NCBI RefSeq assembly: GCF_900105025.1
Contig: NZ_LT629759.1
Coordinates: 2,289,094-2,353,093, forward strand
Direction: 5' to 3'
DNA: 64,000 nt
Source: Parafannyhessea umbonata
GTDB taxonomy: Bacteria > Actinomycetota > Coriobacteriia > Coriobacteriales > Atopobiaceae
Below the pieces are notes generated by a model. The model was not told the DNA's origin, made no database searches, and worked only from the letters and a program-made list of their open reading frames with translations. Shown here piece after piece: positions 1 to 10,502 of this stretch. Within the stretch, counting starts at the first letter, position 1, and the number at the start of each line of letters is the position of its first letter. Position numbers and translations under genes: made by a program.

Positions 1-1
1 C

Positions 2-376
2 GTTTCGTGCAAGGTCGTGGCGACGCTGGACGTGGGCACCCACATGGTGTTTGTGGGAGAAGTGCAGGACGCCAGGACCCTTGGCGATGCGGACCCGCTC
101 ACGTATGCTTACTACCACACGGTGCTGAAGGGAAAGACGCCGCCGAAGGCCTCCTCGTACGTTCCGAAGGAGGTCGCAAACACTGGGGACGGTTCCGCGA
201 ACGCGGACGACCAAATAGAGAGAGGAAACACCATGGCTGACGAGAAGAAGACCTACAAGTTCGTTTGCACGGTCTGCGGCTACGAGGTCGAGGTCGACAC
301 CCCCGAGCTGCCCGAGGACTACGTCTGCCCCGTCTGCGGCGTTGGCCCGGATCAGTTCGAGCTGGTGGAGGAGTAG
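2..376 (+). CDS. Flavin reductase-rubredoxin protein, 3' part (5' end outside window)
   Basis: The gene enters from the left edge, so its N terminus is missing. The first ~70 visible residues match the end of a flavin reductase domain ([11 protein letters not shown], then [13 protein letters not shown]). They run in frame into a complete rubredoxin module with the two iron-binding knuckles CTVCGY and CPVCG. Fusions of this kind (high-molecular-weight rubredoxin) pass electrons from NAD(P)H through FMN to flavodiiron or peroxide-reducing enzymes in anaerobes; that role is family knowledge. Oddly, an internal ATG at 233 sits after a good ribosome-binding site (GAGAGG, ~221-226) exactly where the rubredoxin begins, so a free 47-residue rubredoxin may also be made. 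Confidence 0.85.
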   Translation, partial: VSCKVVATLDVGTHMVFVGEVQDARTLGDADPLTYAYYHTVLKGKTPPKASSYVPKEVANTGDGSANADDQIERGNTMADEKKTYKFVCTVCGYEVEVDTPELPEDYVCPVCGVGPDQFELVEE

Positions 377-404
377 CCTCCGCAGCGCTCTGGCGCACGC
401 GCGC

Positions 405-443
405 AAGGGCGGGGTCGCGCCGGTGCGTGGCCTCGCCCTTCTC
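405..443 (+). terminator. Terminator-like hairpin after the rubredoxin gene
   Basis: AAGGGCGGGG (405-414) pairs with CCTCGCCCTT (431-440) with one G-U pair. The following TTCTC is only weakly T-rich. It lies 29 bases after the stop codon. Confidence 0.45.
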
Positions 444-584
444 GCCCAGGCGCCCGGGCAAGAGGGCGCCGCGAAAAGTCGTGGTGTCTGGCGCGCAAGA
501 AGTTGGGTAGACTTAACATGCTCGGGCGTGGCCCGGACGGCACTTTGACAGACGCATGGTGGCATTCGGCCCCAAGCACCTCAT

Positions 585-948
585 GGGGGCGACTGGTTTC
601 GACAGGGTAGTTCTGAGGTGGGCAGCAGGCCGTGGTCTCCTCGCCACGTAAAACAGGGGTACCGTCAAATTTAATTGACAACGATTCTTACCAGGGCTAT
701 GCCCTCGCTGCTTAATTATTAACTAGCAGCCGTCAATCCCGGGATCGCTCCCGTCCCCGGTGCGACGTCATTTAGGGAGATGCTCTCTGGGACGTAGTCG
801 GTATGCCCAGGGAAAAGCAAGAACCGGCTGGGACGCCAAGCGCGGGTCGCCAAGTGCGCGGCGTCCAAGATCCAATTGGCGACTAAGCTTGTAGACACCT
901 GCCAGGGAGCTGCTTTGGACCGGAGTTCGATTCTCCGCGCCTCCACCA
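585..948 (+). ncRNA. ssrA: tmRNA (transfer-messenger RNA)
   Basis: This is a one-piece tmRNA of about 364 nt that rescues stalled ribosomes and adds a degradation tag. The 5' end GGGGGCGACTGGTTTCGAC begins the acceptor stem. It pairs with CGCCTCC (938-944), which is followed by an encoded ACCA. The T-arm GGAGTTCGATTCTCC precedes it. The tag frame ends at TAA 713-715 and reads about NLIDNDSYQGYALAA, with the usual YALAA ending. The resume codon is inferred, since only the end of the tag is certain. The tag is longer than the common 10-11 residues. No convincing promoter was found, although a TTGACA lies at 545-550. Confidence 0.95.
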
Positions 949-1051
949 TGGACTTCGTCGGCGCCCGCCCCGCAAGGGGTGCGGCGCCGTTTTGCTACGC
1001 ATGGCCGGCATGGCGCGGCGCGCCCCGGCCCCAACAGAGAGGGGGACGCCC

Positions 1052-1954
1052 ATGGCGGCCCAAGACACGGCCCTCGTTCTGGAGGGCGGAGGATTTCGCT
1101 GCATGTTCACGGCGGGCGTGCTCGACGTCCTGATGGAGCACGGCCTGTACGACTTCGGCAGCGTGTGGGGCGTCTCGGCCGGCTCCATCAGCGCGTCGAG
1201 CTTCAAGAGCCGCCAGATCGGCCGCACGGCCCGCATCATGCTCGCGTTTAGGGACGACCGCAGGTTCATGTCGTTCTGGTCGCTTCTGACCACGGGCAAC
1301 ATCGCCGGCGGCGAGTTCATGTACGAGGAGGTCCAGAACGTGCTGGATCCCTGCGACGTGGAGACGTTCAACAGAAACCCGCTTCGCATGTTCAGCGTCG
1401 CGTCCAACGTGGTGTTCGGCACGGCGGACTACCTTGAGTGCAAGAGCTTCCCGGAGGACGTGGCCAAGGTGCAGGCGTCCGCCTCGATGCCGGGCGTGTC
1501 CCAGATGGTGGAGGTGGGTGGCCACCGCTACCTGGACGGCGGCACCACGGACTCCATCCCGTTCGAGGTGGCGCTCGGCGCAGACGGCACGCGCAAGGTC
1601 GAGGGCTACGACGGCGCGCAGAGGGCCGTCGTGGTGCTCACGCGCGACCGCGACTACGTAAAGAGCCTTGGCAACGAGGGCCTGGTGCTGCGCAGCCACC
1701 GCTACGACGCCTACCCGTACTTCACCCACGCTCTCGAGACGCGCTACCTGCGCTATAACGCCCAGCGCGACCTGCTTTTTGCCATGGAGAGGGAGCAGGA
1801 CCCGCGCGTGCTGGTTATCGCGCCGGAAGACCCCGTCACCGTGGACGTCACCGGCGCGGACGGCGGCGCGCTGCTCTCGCTCTACGTGAAGGGGCGCCAG
1901 CAGGCAGAGGCCCGCCTGGAAGAGATCGCGGCGTTCATCGGTCACAACGCGTAG
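1052..1954 (+). CDS. Patatin-like phospholipase family protein
   Basis: A 300-residue serine hydrolase of the patatin family, expected to cleave acyl esters in lipids; the substrate is unknown. The family hallmarks are visible. The oxyanion-hole loop EGGGFR lies near residue 11, the nucleophile elbow GVSAGS (G-x-S-x-G) near residue 45, and the catalytic aspartate in YLDGGTTDS near residue 165. These make the Ser-Asp dyad. I chose ATG 1052 because GAGAGGGGG lies just upstream; a longer reading from 992 has no such site. No signal peptide is seen, so it is probably cytosolic or on the inner membrane face. It stands alone between tmRNA and hcp. Confidence 0.9.
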   Translation: MAAQDTALVLEGGGFRCMFTAGVLDVLMEHGLYDFGSVWGVSAGSISASSFKSRQIGRTARIMLAFRDDRRFMSFWSLLTTGNIAGGEFMYEEVQNVLDPCDVETFNRNPLRMFSVASNVVFGTADYLECKSFPEDVAKVQASASMPGVSQMVEVGGHRYLDGGTTDSIPFEVALGADGTRKVEGYDGAQRAVVVLTRDRDYVKSLGNEGLVLRSHRYDAYPYFTHALETRYLRYNAQRDLLFAMEREQDPRVLVIAPEDPVTVDVTGADGGALLSLYVKGRQQAEARLEEIAAFIGHNA

Positions 1955-1988
1955 CGCGCGTGTGCGGCTTGTGGCCAACTCGGTAGCT

Positions 1989-2002
1989 GTTGCAAATGCA
2001 AC
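1989..2002. promoter_or_regulatory. Palindrome upstream of hcp, candidate CRP/FNR-type operator
   Basis: GTTGCA-AA-TGCAAC is a perfect 6-bp inverted repeat about 80 bp before the hcp start. hcp genes are commonly controlled by CRP/FNR-family nitrosative-stress regulators (HcpR, FNR) that bind palindromes of this size. The link here is inference, and no regulator gene lies nearby. Confidence 0.4.
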
Positions 2003-2081
2003 TGATTACATCGCACATCTGGCATAGGCTCTTCATTGTCGAAAAACGCGGCGGGGGCCGCGCGTCAGAGAGAGGTGCTTG

Positions 2082-3722
2082 ATGGACCCTAAGATGTTCT
2101 GCTACCAGTGTCAGGAGACCGCAGGCTGCAAGGGCTGCACGATTCGCGGCGTGTGCGGCAAGTCGCCGGAGGTCGCCGCCATGCAGGACCTCCTTGTCTA
2201 CGTGACGAGGGGCCTGTCTGCCGTGACGAGCGCGCTGCGCGCGAAGGGCGAGTCCGTGTCGCGCGGCGTGAACAGCCTCGTCGCAACGAACATGTTCCAC
2301 ACCATCACGAACGCCAACTTCGACGAGGCCGCCATCCGCGAGCGCATCGCCAGGACGCTGAGCGTGAAGGCGTCGCTCCTCGCGCGCCTGGGCGACACGG
2401 ACGGCCTGCCCGAGGCCGCGCTCTGGAGCGGCGAGGACGCGGACTTCGCGGCGAAGGCCGCCACGGTCGGCGTGCTTGCGTGCGCGGACGAGGACGTGCG
2501 CAGCCTGCGCGAGCTCATCACCTACGGCGTGAAGGGCCTCTCCGCGTACACGGCGCATGCGAACGCCCTGCTGAAGTACGACGAGTCCGTGGACGCGTTC
2601 ATGCAGGAGGCCCTGGCGAAGACCCTCGATGACACGCTGGGCGTGGACGACCTCGTCGCGCTCACCCTCGAGCTCGGCAAGCACGGCGTGGACGGCATGG
2701 CGCTTCTGGACGCCGCGAACACCGGCGCGTACGGCAGCCCGGAGGTGACGGAGGTAAGCATCGAGCCGCGCTCGAACCCCGGCATCCTCGTTTCCGGCCA
2801 CGACCTGCGCGACCTCGAGATGCTGCTCGAGCAGACCAAGGGCACCGGCATCGACGTGTACACCCACTCCGAGATGCTCCCCGCGAACTACTACCCCGCG
2901 CTGAAGAAGTACGACAACCTCGTCGGCAACTACGGCAACGCCTGGTGGAAACAGAACGAGGAGTTCGAGAGCTTCAACGGCCCGATCCTCATGACCACCA
3001 ACTGCATCGTGCCCCCGCGCGACTCCTACAAGGGCCGCATGTTCACCACCGGCTCGGCGGGCTACCCCGGCTGCACCCACATCGAGGCTAACGAGCAGGG
3101 CGAGAAGGACTTCTCGGCGCTGATCGAGCTCGCCCGCACCTGCGAGCCGCCCACCAAGATCGAGGAGGGCTCCATCGTGGGCGGCTTTGCCCACGACCAG
3201 GTCTTCGCCCTTGCCGACCAGGTGGTCGACGCCGTGAAGACCGGCAAGATCACCAAGTTCGTCGTGATGGCCGGCTGCGACGGCCGCGCGAAGAGCCGCA
3301 GCTACTACACGGACTTCGCCCGTGCGCTGCCCGAGAGCGTCGTCATCCTCACGGCCGGCTGCGCCAAGTACAAGTACAACAAGCTCGGCCTGGGCAACGT
3401 CCCCGGCACCGGCATCCCGCGCGTGCTTGACGCCGGCCAGTGCAACGACTCCTACTCCCTTGCGCTCATCGCGTTGAAGCTGAAGGAGATCTTCGGCCTG
3501 GACGATGTGAACGACCTGCCCCTGGCCTTCAACATTGCGTGGTACGAGCAGAAGGCAGTCATCGTTCTTCTCGCCCTTCTTGCCCTTGGCGTCAAGAACA
3601 TCCACCTTGGGCCGACGCTGCCCGCATTCCTCTCGCCGAACGTGACGAAGGTCCTCGTGGACAACTTCGGCATCGCCGGCATCACGAACGTGGACGACGA
3701 CCTGAAGATCCTGGTGGGGTAG
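2082..3722 (+). CDS. hcp: Hydroxylamine reductase / hybrid cluster protein
   Basis: A 546-residue hybrid cluster (prismane) protein, which reduces hydroxylamine and NO-derived species with low-potential electrons in the cytoplasm. The N-terminal cluster motif [20 protein letters not shown] gives Cys-x2-Cys-x8-Cys-x5-Cys, with one extra Cys inside the loop. Hybrid-cluster ligand regions are present: [28 protein letters not shown] and TAGCAKYK. Length is normal. Start is ATG 2082 after AGAGAGG; a TTG one codon upstream is less likely. It has its own palindromic upstream site and a strong terminator. The rubredoxin protein at the left edge could be a source of electrons, but that is speculation. 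Confidence 0.96.
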   Translation: MDPKMFCYQCQETAGCKGCTIRGVCGKSPEVAAMQDLLVYVTRGLSAVTSALRAKGESVSRGVNSLVATNMFHTITNANFDEAAIRERIARTLSVKASLLARLGDTDGLPEAALWSGEDADFAAKAATVGVLACADEDVRSLRELITYGVKGLSAYTAHANALLKYDESVDAFMQEALAKTLDDTLGVDDLVALTLELGKHGVDGMALLDAANTGAYGSPEVTEVSIEPRSNPGILVSGHDLRDLEMLLEQTKGTGIDVYTHSEMLPANYYPALKKYDNLVGNYGNAWWKQNEEFESFNGPILMTTNCIVPPRDSYKGRMFTTGSAGYPGCTHIEANEQGEKDFSALIELARTCEPPTKIEEGSIVGGFAHDQVFALADQVVDAVKTGKITKFVVMAGCDGRAKSRSYYTDFARALPESVVILTAGCAKYKYNKLGLGNVPGTGIPRVLDAGQCNDSYSLALIALKLKEIFGLDDVNDLPLAFNIAWYEQKAVIVLLALLALGVKNIHLGPTLPAFLSPNVTKVLVDNFGIAGITNVDDDLKILVG

Positions 3723-3760
3723 AGGCCTGCCAAGGCACGTACCGACCAAAGGCATGACGA

Positions 3761-3800
3761 TCGGGCCCGGACGATGCGTCCGGGCCCGAACCGCGTCTTT
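3761..3800 (+). terminator. Rho-independent terminator of hcp
   Basis: TCGGGCCCGGAC (3761-3772) and GTCCGGGCCCGA (3778-3789) form a perfect 12-bp stem with a GATGC loop, followed by a short T tract (TCTTTT). Confidence 0.85.
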
Positions 3801-3819
3801 TGTGTGGGAATGTCGTGTT

Positions 3820-3850
3820 TTGTGTCGAGCACGCCACGGTGTTGTATACT
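3820..3850 (+). promoter_or_regulatory. Likely promoter of rplM-rpsI
   Basis: TATACT at 3845-3850 is a good -10. TTGTGT at 3820-3825 is a possible -35 with a long 19-bp spacer. It lies between the hcp terminator and rplM, giving a leader of about 70 nt. Confidence 0.5.
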
Positions 3851-3925
3851 TCTAAAGCTTTTCCACTGAGCCCCGTAATCTCACAGGAAAACGCGTTCTG
3901 TTTAGTAAGCACATGGAGGAGTCAA

Positions 3926-4366
3926 GTGAACAAGTCGACTCATTACGCCAAGAAGGGTGAGGTCCAGCGCAACTGGGTGCTCATCGACGCCGACGGCGCC
4001 ACCCTTGGCCGCCTCGCTACCAAGGCTGCCATGATCCTTCGTGGTAAGAACAAGCCCCAGTACACCCCCAACACCGACACGGGTGACTTCGTGGTGGTCA
4101 TCAACGCCGACAAGGTCCAGCTTACCGGCGTCAAGGCCGACCACAAGGAGTACTGGCGCTACTCCGGATGGCTGGGTGGCCTGAAGAAGGAGTCCTTCAA
4201 GGAGGCCATGGAGAAGCACCCCGAGCGTGTCGTCGAGCACGCCATCAAGGGCATGCTTCCCCACACGTCCCTCGGCCGCCAGCAGGCGACGAAGCTCAAG
4301 GTCTATGCTGGCCCCGAGCACCCGCACGCCGCTCAGAACCCCGTCAAGATCGATCTGGAGGCTTAA
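3926..4366 (+). CDS. rplM: 50S ribosomal protein L13
   Basis: A 146-residue L13, an early-assembling large-subunit protein. Family signatures include [16 protein letters not shown] near the N terminus, [11 protein letters not shown], and [12 protein letters not shown]. The GTG at 3926 follows ATGGAGGAG and begins [18 protein letters not shown] longer frame reaching 3800 crosses the promoter and is not coding. It is followed three bases later by rpsI, the classic L13-S9 pair. Confidence 0.98.
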   Translation: MNKSTHYAKKGEVQRNWVLIDADGATLGRLATKAAMILRGKNKPQYTPNTDTGDFVVVINADKVQLTGVKADHKEYWRYSGWLGGLKKESFKEAMEKHPERVVEHAIKGMLPHTSLGRQQATKLKVYAGPEHPHAAQNPVKIDLEA

Positions 4367-4369
4367 CCG

Positions 4370-4765
4370 ATGGCTGACAACACCGCTGTTTACACCGGCA
4401 CCGGCCGTCGCAAGGAGGCAACCGCCCGCGTTCGCCTCGTTCCCGGCACCGGCAAGGTTACCGTCAATGGCCGTGACGCCCTCAACTACTTTGGCCGTCA
4501 GCAGCTCGTTGACAACGCACTCGCTCCGTTCCGCGTGACGGACACCGTTAACCGCTTCGACGTCCTCGCCAACTGCGATGGCGGCGGCATCAACGGCCAG
4601 TCCGGCGCACTCCGCCTGGGCATCGCCCGCGCCCTCCTCGAGGCTGGCGAGTACCGCGCCGACCTCAAGAAGGCCGGCTTCCTCACCCGTGACTCTCGCG
4701 CCGTCGAGCGCAAGAAGTACGGCCTGAAGAAGGCCCGCAAGCGCCCGCAGTTCTCCAAGCGCTAA
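4370..4765 (+). CDS. rpsI: 30S ribosomal protein S9
   Basis: A 131-residue S9, whose C-terminal tail reaches the P-site tRNA in the 30S subunit. Recognised by [16 protein letters not shown] at the start, the central [20 protein letters not shown], and the invariant basic tail [12 protein letters not shown]. It lies three bases after rplM and ends at a strong terminator, so the two form one transcript. Confidence 0.98.
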   Translation: MADNTAVYTGTGRRKEATARVRLVPGTGKVTVNGRDALNYFGRQQLVDNALAPFRVTDTVNRFDVLANCDGGGINGQSGALRLGIARALLEAGEYRADLKKAGFLTRDSRAVERKKYGLKKARKRPQFSKR

Positions 4766-4794
4766 GGCCCACTGGCTTTCAATGCACGTACGGA

Positions 4795-4827
4795 GGGCCT
4801 GTCGACTCTGGTCGGCAGGCCCTTTTT
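4795..4827 (+). terminator. Rho-independent terminator of rplM-rpsI
   Basis: GGGCCTGTCGAC and GTCGGCAGGCCC pair over 12 bp (one wobble) around a TCTG loop, followed by TTTTT. Confidence 0.9.
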
Positions 4828-4893
4828 CGTTACAGTGTTAACGTAGGCAACGGTGACCTCCGGGCGCCGCGTCTCACACGAGAGAGGTCTGCT

Positions 4894-6231
4894 ATGAAGT
4901 ACTTTGGTACGGACGGGTTCCGCGGCGTGGCCAACGAGGGGCTAGACGTCGAGCACGCGTACAAGATCGGCCGCTTCGTCGGCTGGCACTACGGCGCCCG
5001 CGTGGGCAAGAAGGCCCGCGTCATCCTGGGTAAGGACACGAGGCGCTCCAGCTACATGTTCGAGAGCGCTCTTGTCGCCGGGCTCGTCGCGTCCGGTGCG
5101 GACGCGTACATGCTCCACGTCATCCCGACGCCCGGCCTCGCGTACGAGACCGCGGATGGCGGCTTCGACTGCGGCATCATGATCACCGCGTCTCACAACC
5201 CCTACACGGACAACGGCATCAAGCTCGTGAACACCGAGGGCTACAAGATGGAGGAAGACGTCCTCGAGCAGATCGAGTCATACATCGACGGCGAGTTCGA
5301 CGTCCCCCTGGCCACGGGTGACGCCATTGGCTGCACCGTGGACTACATGCAGGGGCGCAATCGCTACATAGCGCACCTCATTGCGTCGTGCGGCTTCAGC
5401 ATGCAGGGCGTGAAGGTCGGCCTCGACTGCGCGAACGGCGCGGCGTCCTCCGTCGCGCGTCCGGTGTTCGATGCCATGGGTGCCGAGACCCACGTGATCA
5501 ACAACGCCCCAAGCGGCTTCAACATCAACGTGGACTGCGGCAGCACCCACATCGAGAGGCTGCAGGACTTCGTGGTGAAGAACGGGCTCGACGTCGGCTT
5601 CGCCTACGACGGCGACGCGGACCGCTGCATCGCGGTGGACGAGCGCGGACACGTGGTGGACGGCGACCTCATCATGTACGTGTGCGGCGTCTACCTCGCG
5701 AAGCACGGCCGCCTCGCCAAGAACACCGTCGTCCCCACCGTCATGAGCAACTTCGGCTTCTTCAAGGCGCTTGACGCCGCGGGCATCGACCACGTCTCCA
5801 CGGCGGTCGGCGACAAGAACGTCTGGGCGTGCATGATGGAGAACGGCTACACACTCGGCGGCGAGCAGTCCGGCCACATCATCTTCGGCGACCTTGAGAA
5901 GACCGGCGACGGCATCATGACGTCGCTGCGCGTGATGGAGGTCCTGCGCGCGGAGCGCGAGAAGCTCTCCGAGCTCACGCGTCCCGTCAAGCTGTACCCG
6001 CAGCTCCTCATCAACGTGCGCGTGCAGGACAAGGACGCCGTCATGGCCTCCGAGGACATCCAGGCCGCGGTCAGGCGCGCCGAGGAGTTCCTCGAGGGCA
6101 ACGGCCGCGTGCTCGTGCGCGCGTCCGGCACCGAGCCCCTCATCCGCGTGCTTGCGGAGGCGCCCACTGACGAGCTCTGCCAGAAGGCGGATGCGATCGT
6201 CATTGACGCGCTCGAGCCGTACAAGGAGTAG
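4894..6231 (+). CDS. glmM: Phosphoglucosamine mutase
   Basis: A 445-residue alpha-D-phosphohexomutase that turns glucosamine-6-phosphate into glucosamine-1-phosphate for UDP-GlcNAc, hence peptidoglycan. The N terminus MKYFGTDGFRGVANEG is typical. The phosphoserine loop is TASHNPYTDNGIK near residue 100. The Mg-binding loop DGDADRC is near residue 240. The sugar-binding loop GGEQSGHI and phosphate-binding RASGTEPLIRV complete the four-domain pattern. Start ATG 4894 follows GAGAGAGG. It has its own terminator, and glmS, the preceding step of the pathway, is the next gene. Confidence 0.97.
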   Translation: MKYFGTDGFRGVANEGLDVEHAYKIGRFVGWHYGARVGKKARVILGKDTRRSSYMFESALVAGLVASGADAYMLHVIPTPGLAYETADGGFDCGIMITASHNPYTDNGIKLVNTEGYKMEEDVLEQIESYIDGEFDVPLATGDAIGCTVDYMQGRNRYIAHLIASCGFSMQGVKVGLDCANGAASSVARPVFDAMGAETHVINNAPSGFNINVDCGSTHIERLQDFVVKNGLDVGFAYDGDADRCIAVDERGHVVDGDLIMYVCGVYLAKHGRLAKNTVVPTVMSNFGFFKALDAAGIDHVSTAVGDKNVWACMMENGYTLGGEQSGHIIFGDLEKTGDGIMTSLRVMEVLRAEREKLSELTRPVKLYPQLLINVRVQDKDAVMASEDIQAAVRRAEEFLEGNGRVLVRASGTEPLIRVLAEAPTDELCQKADAIVIDALEPYKE

Positions 6232-6269
6232 CGACAGGAAAAATACCTGCGTGTTTACGCGGGCGAGAA

Positions 6270-6305
6270 GGGCAGGCGGCTCCGGTTGGGGCCGTCTGCC
6301 CTTTT
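6270..6305 (+). terminator. Rho-independent terminator of glmM
   Basis: GGGCAGGCGGC (6270-6280) pairs with GCCGTCTGCCC (6291-6301), followed by TTTT. Confidence 0.85.
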
Positions 6306-6414
6306 CGTGCGCGCGTTTCCAACTCATGGCCTGCGGGTTTGGCCGCCGTGTCTTTTGTGGGCGCCGCCCGGCGCCGGCTTCAAGTGCTGGTACCATGGAC
6401 TCCTAACTATGGAC

Positions 6415-6438
6415 GTATGCTGCGCCTCGGGCGCATAC
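6415..6438 (+). promoter_or_regulatory. Leader hairpin just before the glmS ribosome-binding site
   Basis: GTATGC...GCGCC (6415-6426) can fold with GGCGCATAC (6430-6438) with a small bulge. It ends two bases before AGGAGG at 6441-6446. It could affect glmS translation. It does not look like the glmS ribozyme. Confidence 0.35.
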
Positions 6439-6453
6439 ACAGGAGGTAACCAA

Positions 6454-8301
<1,848 letters not shown>

Positions 8302-8304
8302 GCC

Positions 8305-8870
8305 GTGGCGCGCGTTGGCATAGGCGTGGACATGCTCGAGATCGCAAGGATGGAGCGCGCCCTGAAGAGGCACCCCAGCTTTGCGGCGCGGGTGTTCACG
8401 GACGACGAGCGCGCGTACTGCGACTCGACGGCGCGCCCCGCCGAGCACTACGCCGCGCGCTTTGCCGCGCGCGAGGCCGTGGTGAAGGCGCTGGGCACGG
8501 GCTTCTCGGGGGTATCGGCATGCGGGATGTCTCGGTGGGACGAGACGTGCGCGGCAGGCCGGTCGCCATCCTCTCGGGACGCGCGGCCGAGGCGGCCCAC
8601 GAGCGTGGCATTGACGAGGTGGTGCTGTCGCTCTCGCGCACGCACGACGTTGCGGTGGCGAATGCCGTCGCCATGACGGACGACGTCCGTCCGCATGCGG
8701 ACGAGGGCCCGGACCCGAAGAAGGAGTTCCAGGCCTCGTTCAGGGAGGCAAAGTCGATAATCGACGAGCTCGAGCGGCTCCAGGACGGCATAATGGATAC
8801 GCTTGGAGACGATGGTCCCGCGGAGCCCCGGGAAGACGAGCTTCCGCTCGAGGGCTCGATGGGAGAGTGA
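8305..8870 (+). CDS. acpS: Holo-[acyl-carrier-protein] synthase, frame broken at a G tract
   Basis: AcpS moves phosphopantetheine from CoA to apo-ACP. The first part (VARVGIGVDMLEI, FTDDERAYC, FAAREAVVKALGTGFSG) has the Mg-binding Asp and Glu. At the G5 run 8508-8512 the frame breaks. One added G restores GTGFSGGIGMRDVSV and then SGRAAEAAHERGIDEVVLSL, the normal C-terminal half, to a stop at 8868-8870 (188 residues when corrected). As given, frame 1 ends in nonsense at 8676. After the AcpS fold there is an unusual ~60-residue acidic tail with a helical stretch (FREAKSIIDELERLQDGIM). The GTG start lies 3 bases after glmS. Sequencing error or a real frameshift cannot be separated here. Confidence 0.85.
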
Positions 8871-8877
8871 GGCGCAC

Positions 8878-10491
8878 ATGCAGCCAGTTCTGAACGTGGA
8901 AGACGTCAAGCGCGTCGAGGCCGGGCTCACGGAGGTGGGCGTCAGCATATCCGAGCTCATGCACCGGGCGGGCTCCGCCGTCGCGAGCGAGGTCATCCGC
9001 ATGGGCGACCTTGGAAGCGTCGCGGTCTTCTGCGGCCTGGGCAACAACGGGGGCGACGGTTGGGTCGCCGCGGAGACGCTCCACGGCAAGGGCGTCGCCG
9101 TCACCGTCGTGAGCCCCGTCGATCCGGATGACATACAGGGGGACCTTGCGCGCGTAGTCGCGAAGAGCGCGCAGGCGGCCGGTGTCAGCATCGTGGTCGC
9201 CCCGCCGCGCGACAAGGTGGCAGAGCTTCTCTCTGGAACGGACGTCGTGGTGGACGCCATGTTGGGCACCGGCTTCCACGGCACGCCCCGGGCGCCGTTC
9301 GACATCTGGATCGCCTGCATAAACGCGTCCGGCGCGCGCGTGCTTTCCGTGGACGTGCCGAGTGGCCTTTCCGCCCAGACCGGCCTTGCGGACGGCGAGT
9401 GCGTGATCGCGGACACCACGGTGACCATGCTCGTGCTGAAGCCCGGCCTGCTTTCCGACAGCGGCCGCGACGCCTGTGGCGCCATCATCGTGGCGCCGCT
9501 GGCCGAGCAGACCGAGCGCCTGACCATAGAGGCGGACCCCGTGGCATGGCGTGCGGACCTGGACGACTACGTAGACGTGCTCGAGCCCGCCTCGAACGCC
9601 GTCGACAAGTTCTCGCGCGGGTCCGTGCTGGTGGTTGGCGGTTCGACGCGCTTCGTGGGCGCGCCCATGATGGCGGCCATGGCGGCGGCACGCGCCGGCG
9701 CCGGCTACGTGACGCTTGCCGTGCCCGAGCCCGTGGCGCCCATCATCCAGGCGCGCATGATGGAGATTCCCGTGCTGGCGCTGCCGGCGGGCAGGGACGG
9801 CACGTTCTCCAGCGAGGCGATCCAGCTCGTGGCGGAGCTGGCCGAGAAGCGCACGGCCACCTTGGTTGGCCCCGGCATGCGGGTGAGCTCCGGCACCGTG
9901 GGCGTGGTGTCGAGGCTCCTGGAGACGAAGGTTCCCCTGGTGGTCGATGCGGATGGTCTGAACTGCATTTCTCGCCTGACGTCGAACAGGGCGGACGAGT
10001 TCCCGGAGCTGCTGCGCCGCGCCGCGCCGCTCGTGCTGACGCCGCACCGCAGGGAGCTTGGCCGCCTGGTGGGGCTGGAGGACACCCCGCCGGCGTCGCT
10101 TACCGCGGCCATGGAGGCCGCCCGCCGCATCGTGTGGGCGGACGGTGGCTCCGAGCTGACCGTCGTCGCGAAGGGTTCCGCGACGGCCTGCGTGGGTGTG
10201 GACGTCGCCGTGCTGCCGAAGCCCGGCCCCGCCGCCTTGGCGACCGCTGGGTCCGGGGACGTGCTCGGGGGCGTGATCGCGGCGTTTCTCGCCCGGTCGA
10301 ACGTGGACAACGAGGACATTCCCGTGCTGTGCTCGCTTGCGTGCGAAGTGCACGGGTACGCGGGGTCCATCGCCGCGGAGCGCTTTGGCTCTCGCGGCGC
10401 GATGGCACGCGACATTATCGATGCGCTGGGGCTTGCCGAGGACGCTCTTGAGGAGCAGATGGCCTTCCCCGACTCCGGCGGAGCGGAATAG
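8878..10491 (+). CDS. nnr: Bifunctional NAD(P)H-hydrate epimerase / ADP-dependent hydrate dehydratase
   Basis: A 537-residue repair enzyme that restores damaged hydrated NAD(P)H. The N-terminal YjeF_N epimerase domain spans about residues 1-215, with CGLGNNGGDGWVAAE and DAMLGTGFHG. The C-terminal ribokinase-like dehydratase spans about 235-520, with VVDADGLN, LTPHRRELGRL and the nucleotide-binding ATAGSGDVLGGVIAAF. ATG 8878 lies seven bases after the acpS stop. Pairing with acpS and alr is common in bacteria. Confidence 0.95.
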   Translation: MQPVLNVEDVKRVEAGLTEVGVSISELMHRAGSAVASEVIRMGDLGSVAVFCGLGNNGGDGWVAAETLHGKGVAVTVVSPVDPDDIQGDLARVVAKSAQAAGVSIVVAPPRDKVAELLSGTDVVVDAMLGTGFHGTPRAPFDIWIACINASGARVLSVDVPSGLSAQTGLADGECVIADTTVTMLVLKPGLLSDSGRDACGAIIVAPLAEQTERLTIEADPVAWRADLDDYVDVLEPASNAVDKFSRGSVLVVGGSTRFVGAPMMAAMAAARAGAGYVTLAVPEPVAPIIQARMMEIPVLALPAGRDGTFSSEAIQLVAELAEKRTATLVGPGMRVSSGTVGVVSRLLETKVPLVVDADGLNCISRLTSNRADEFPELLRRAAPLVLTPHRRELGRLVGLEDTPPASLTAAMEAARRIVWADGGSELTVVAKGSATACVGVDVAVLPKPGPAALATAGSGDVLGGVIAAFLARSNVDNEDIPVLCSLACEVHGYAGSIAAERFGSRGAMARDIIDALGLAEDALEEQMAFPDSGGAE

Positions 10492-10502
10492 GTGGAGGAC
10501 AG

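Noticed and set aside
6306-6453. glmS ribozyme
   Set aside because: The leader is short and lacks the conserved core; only a small hairpin precedes the ribosome-binding site.
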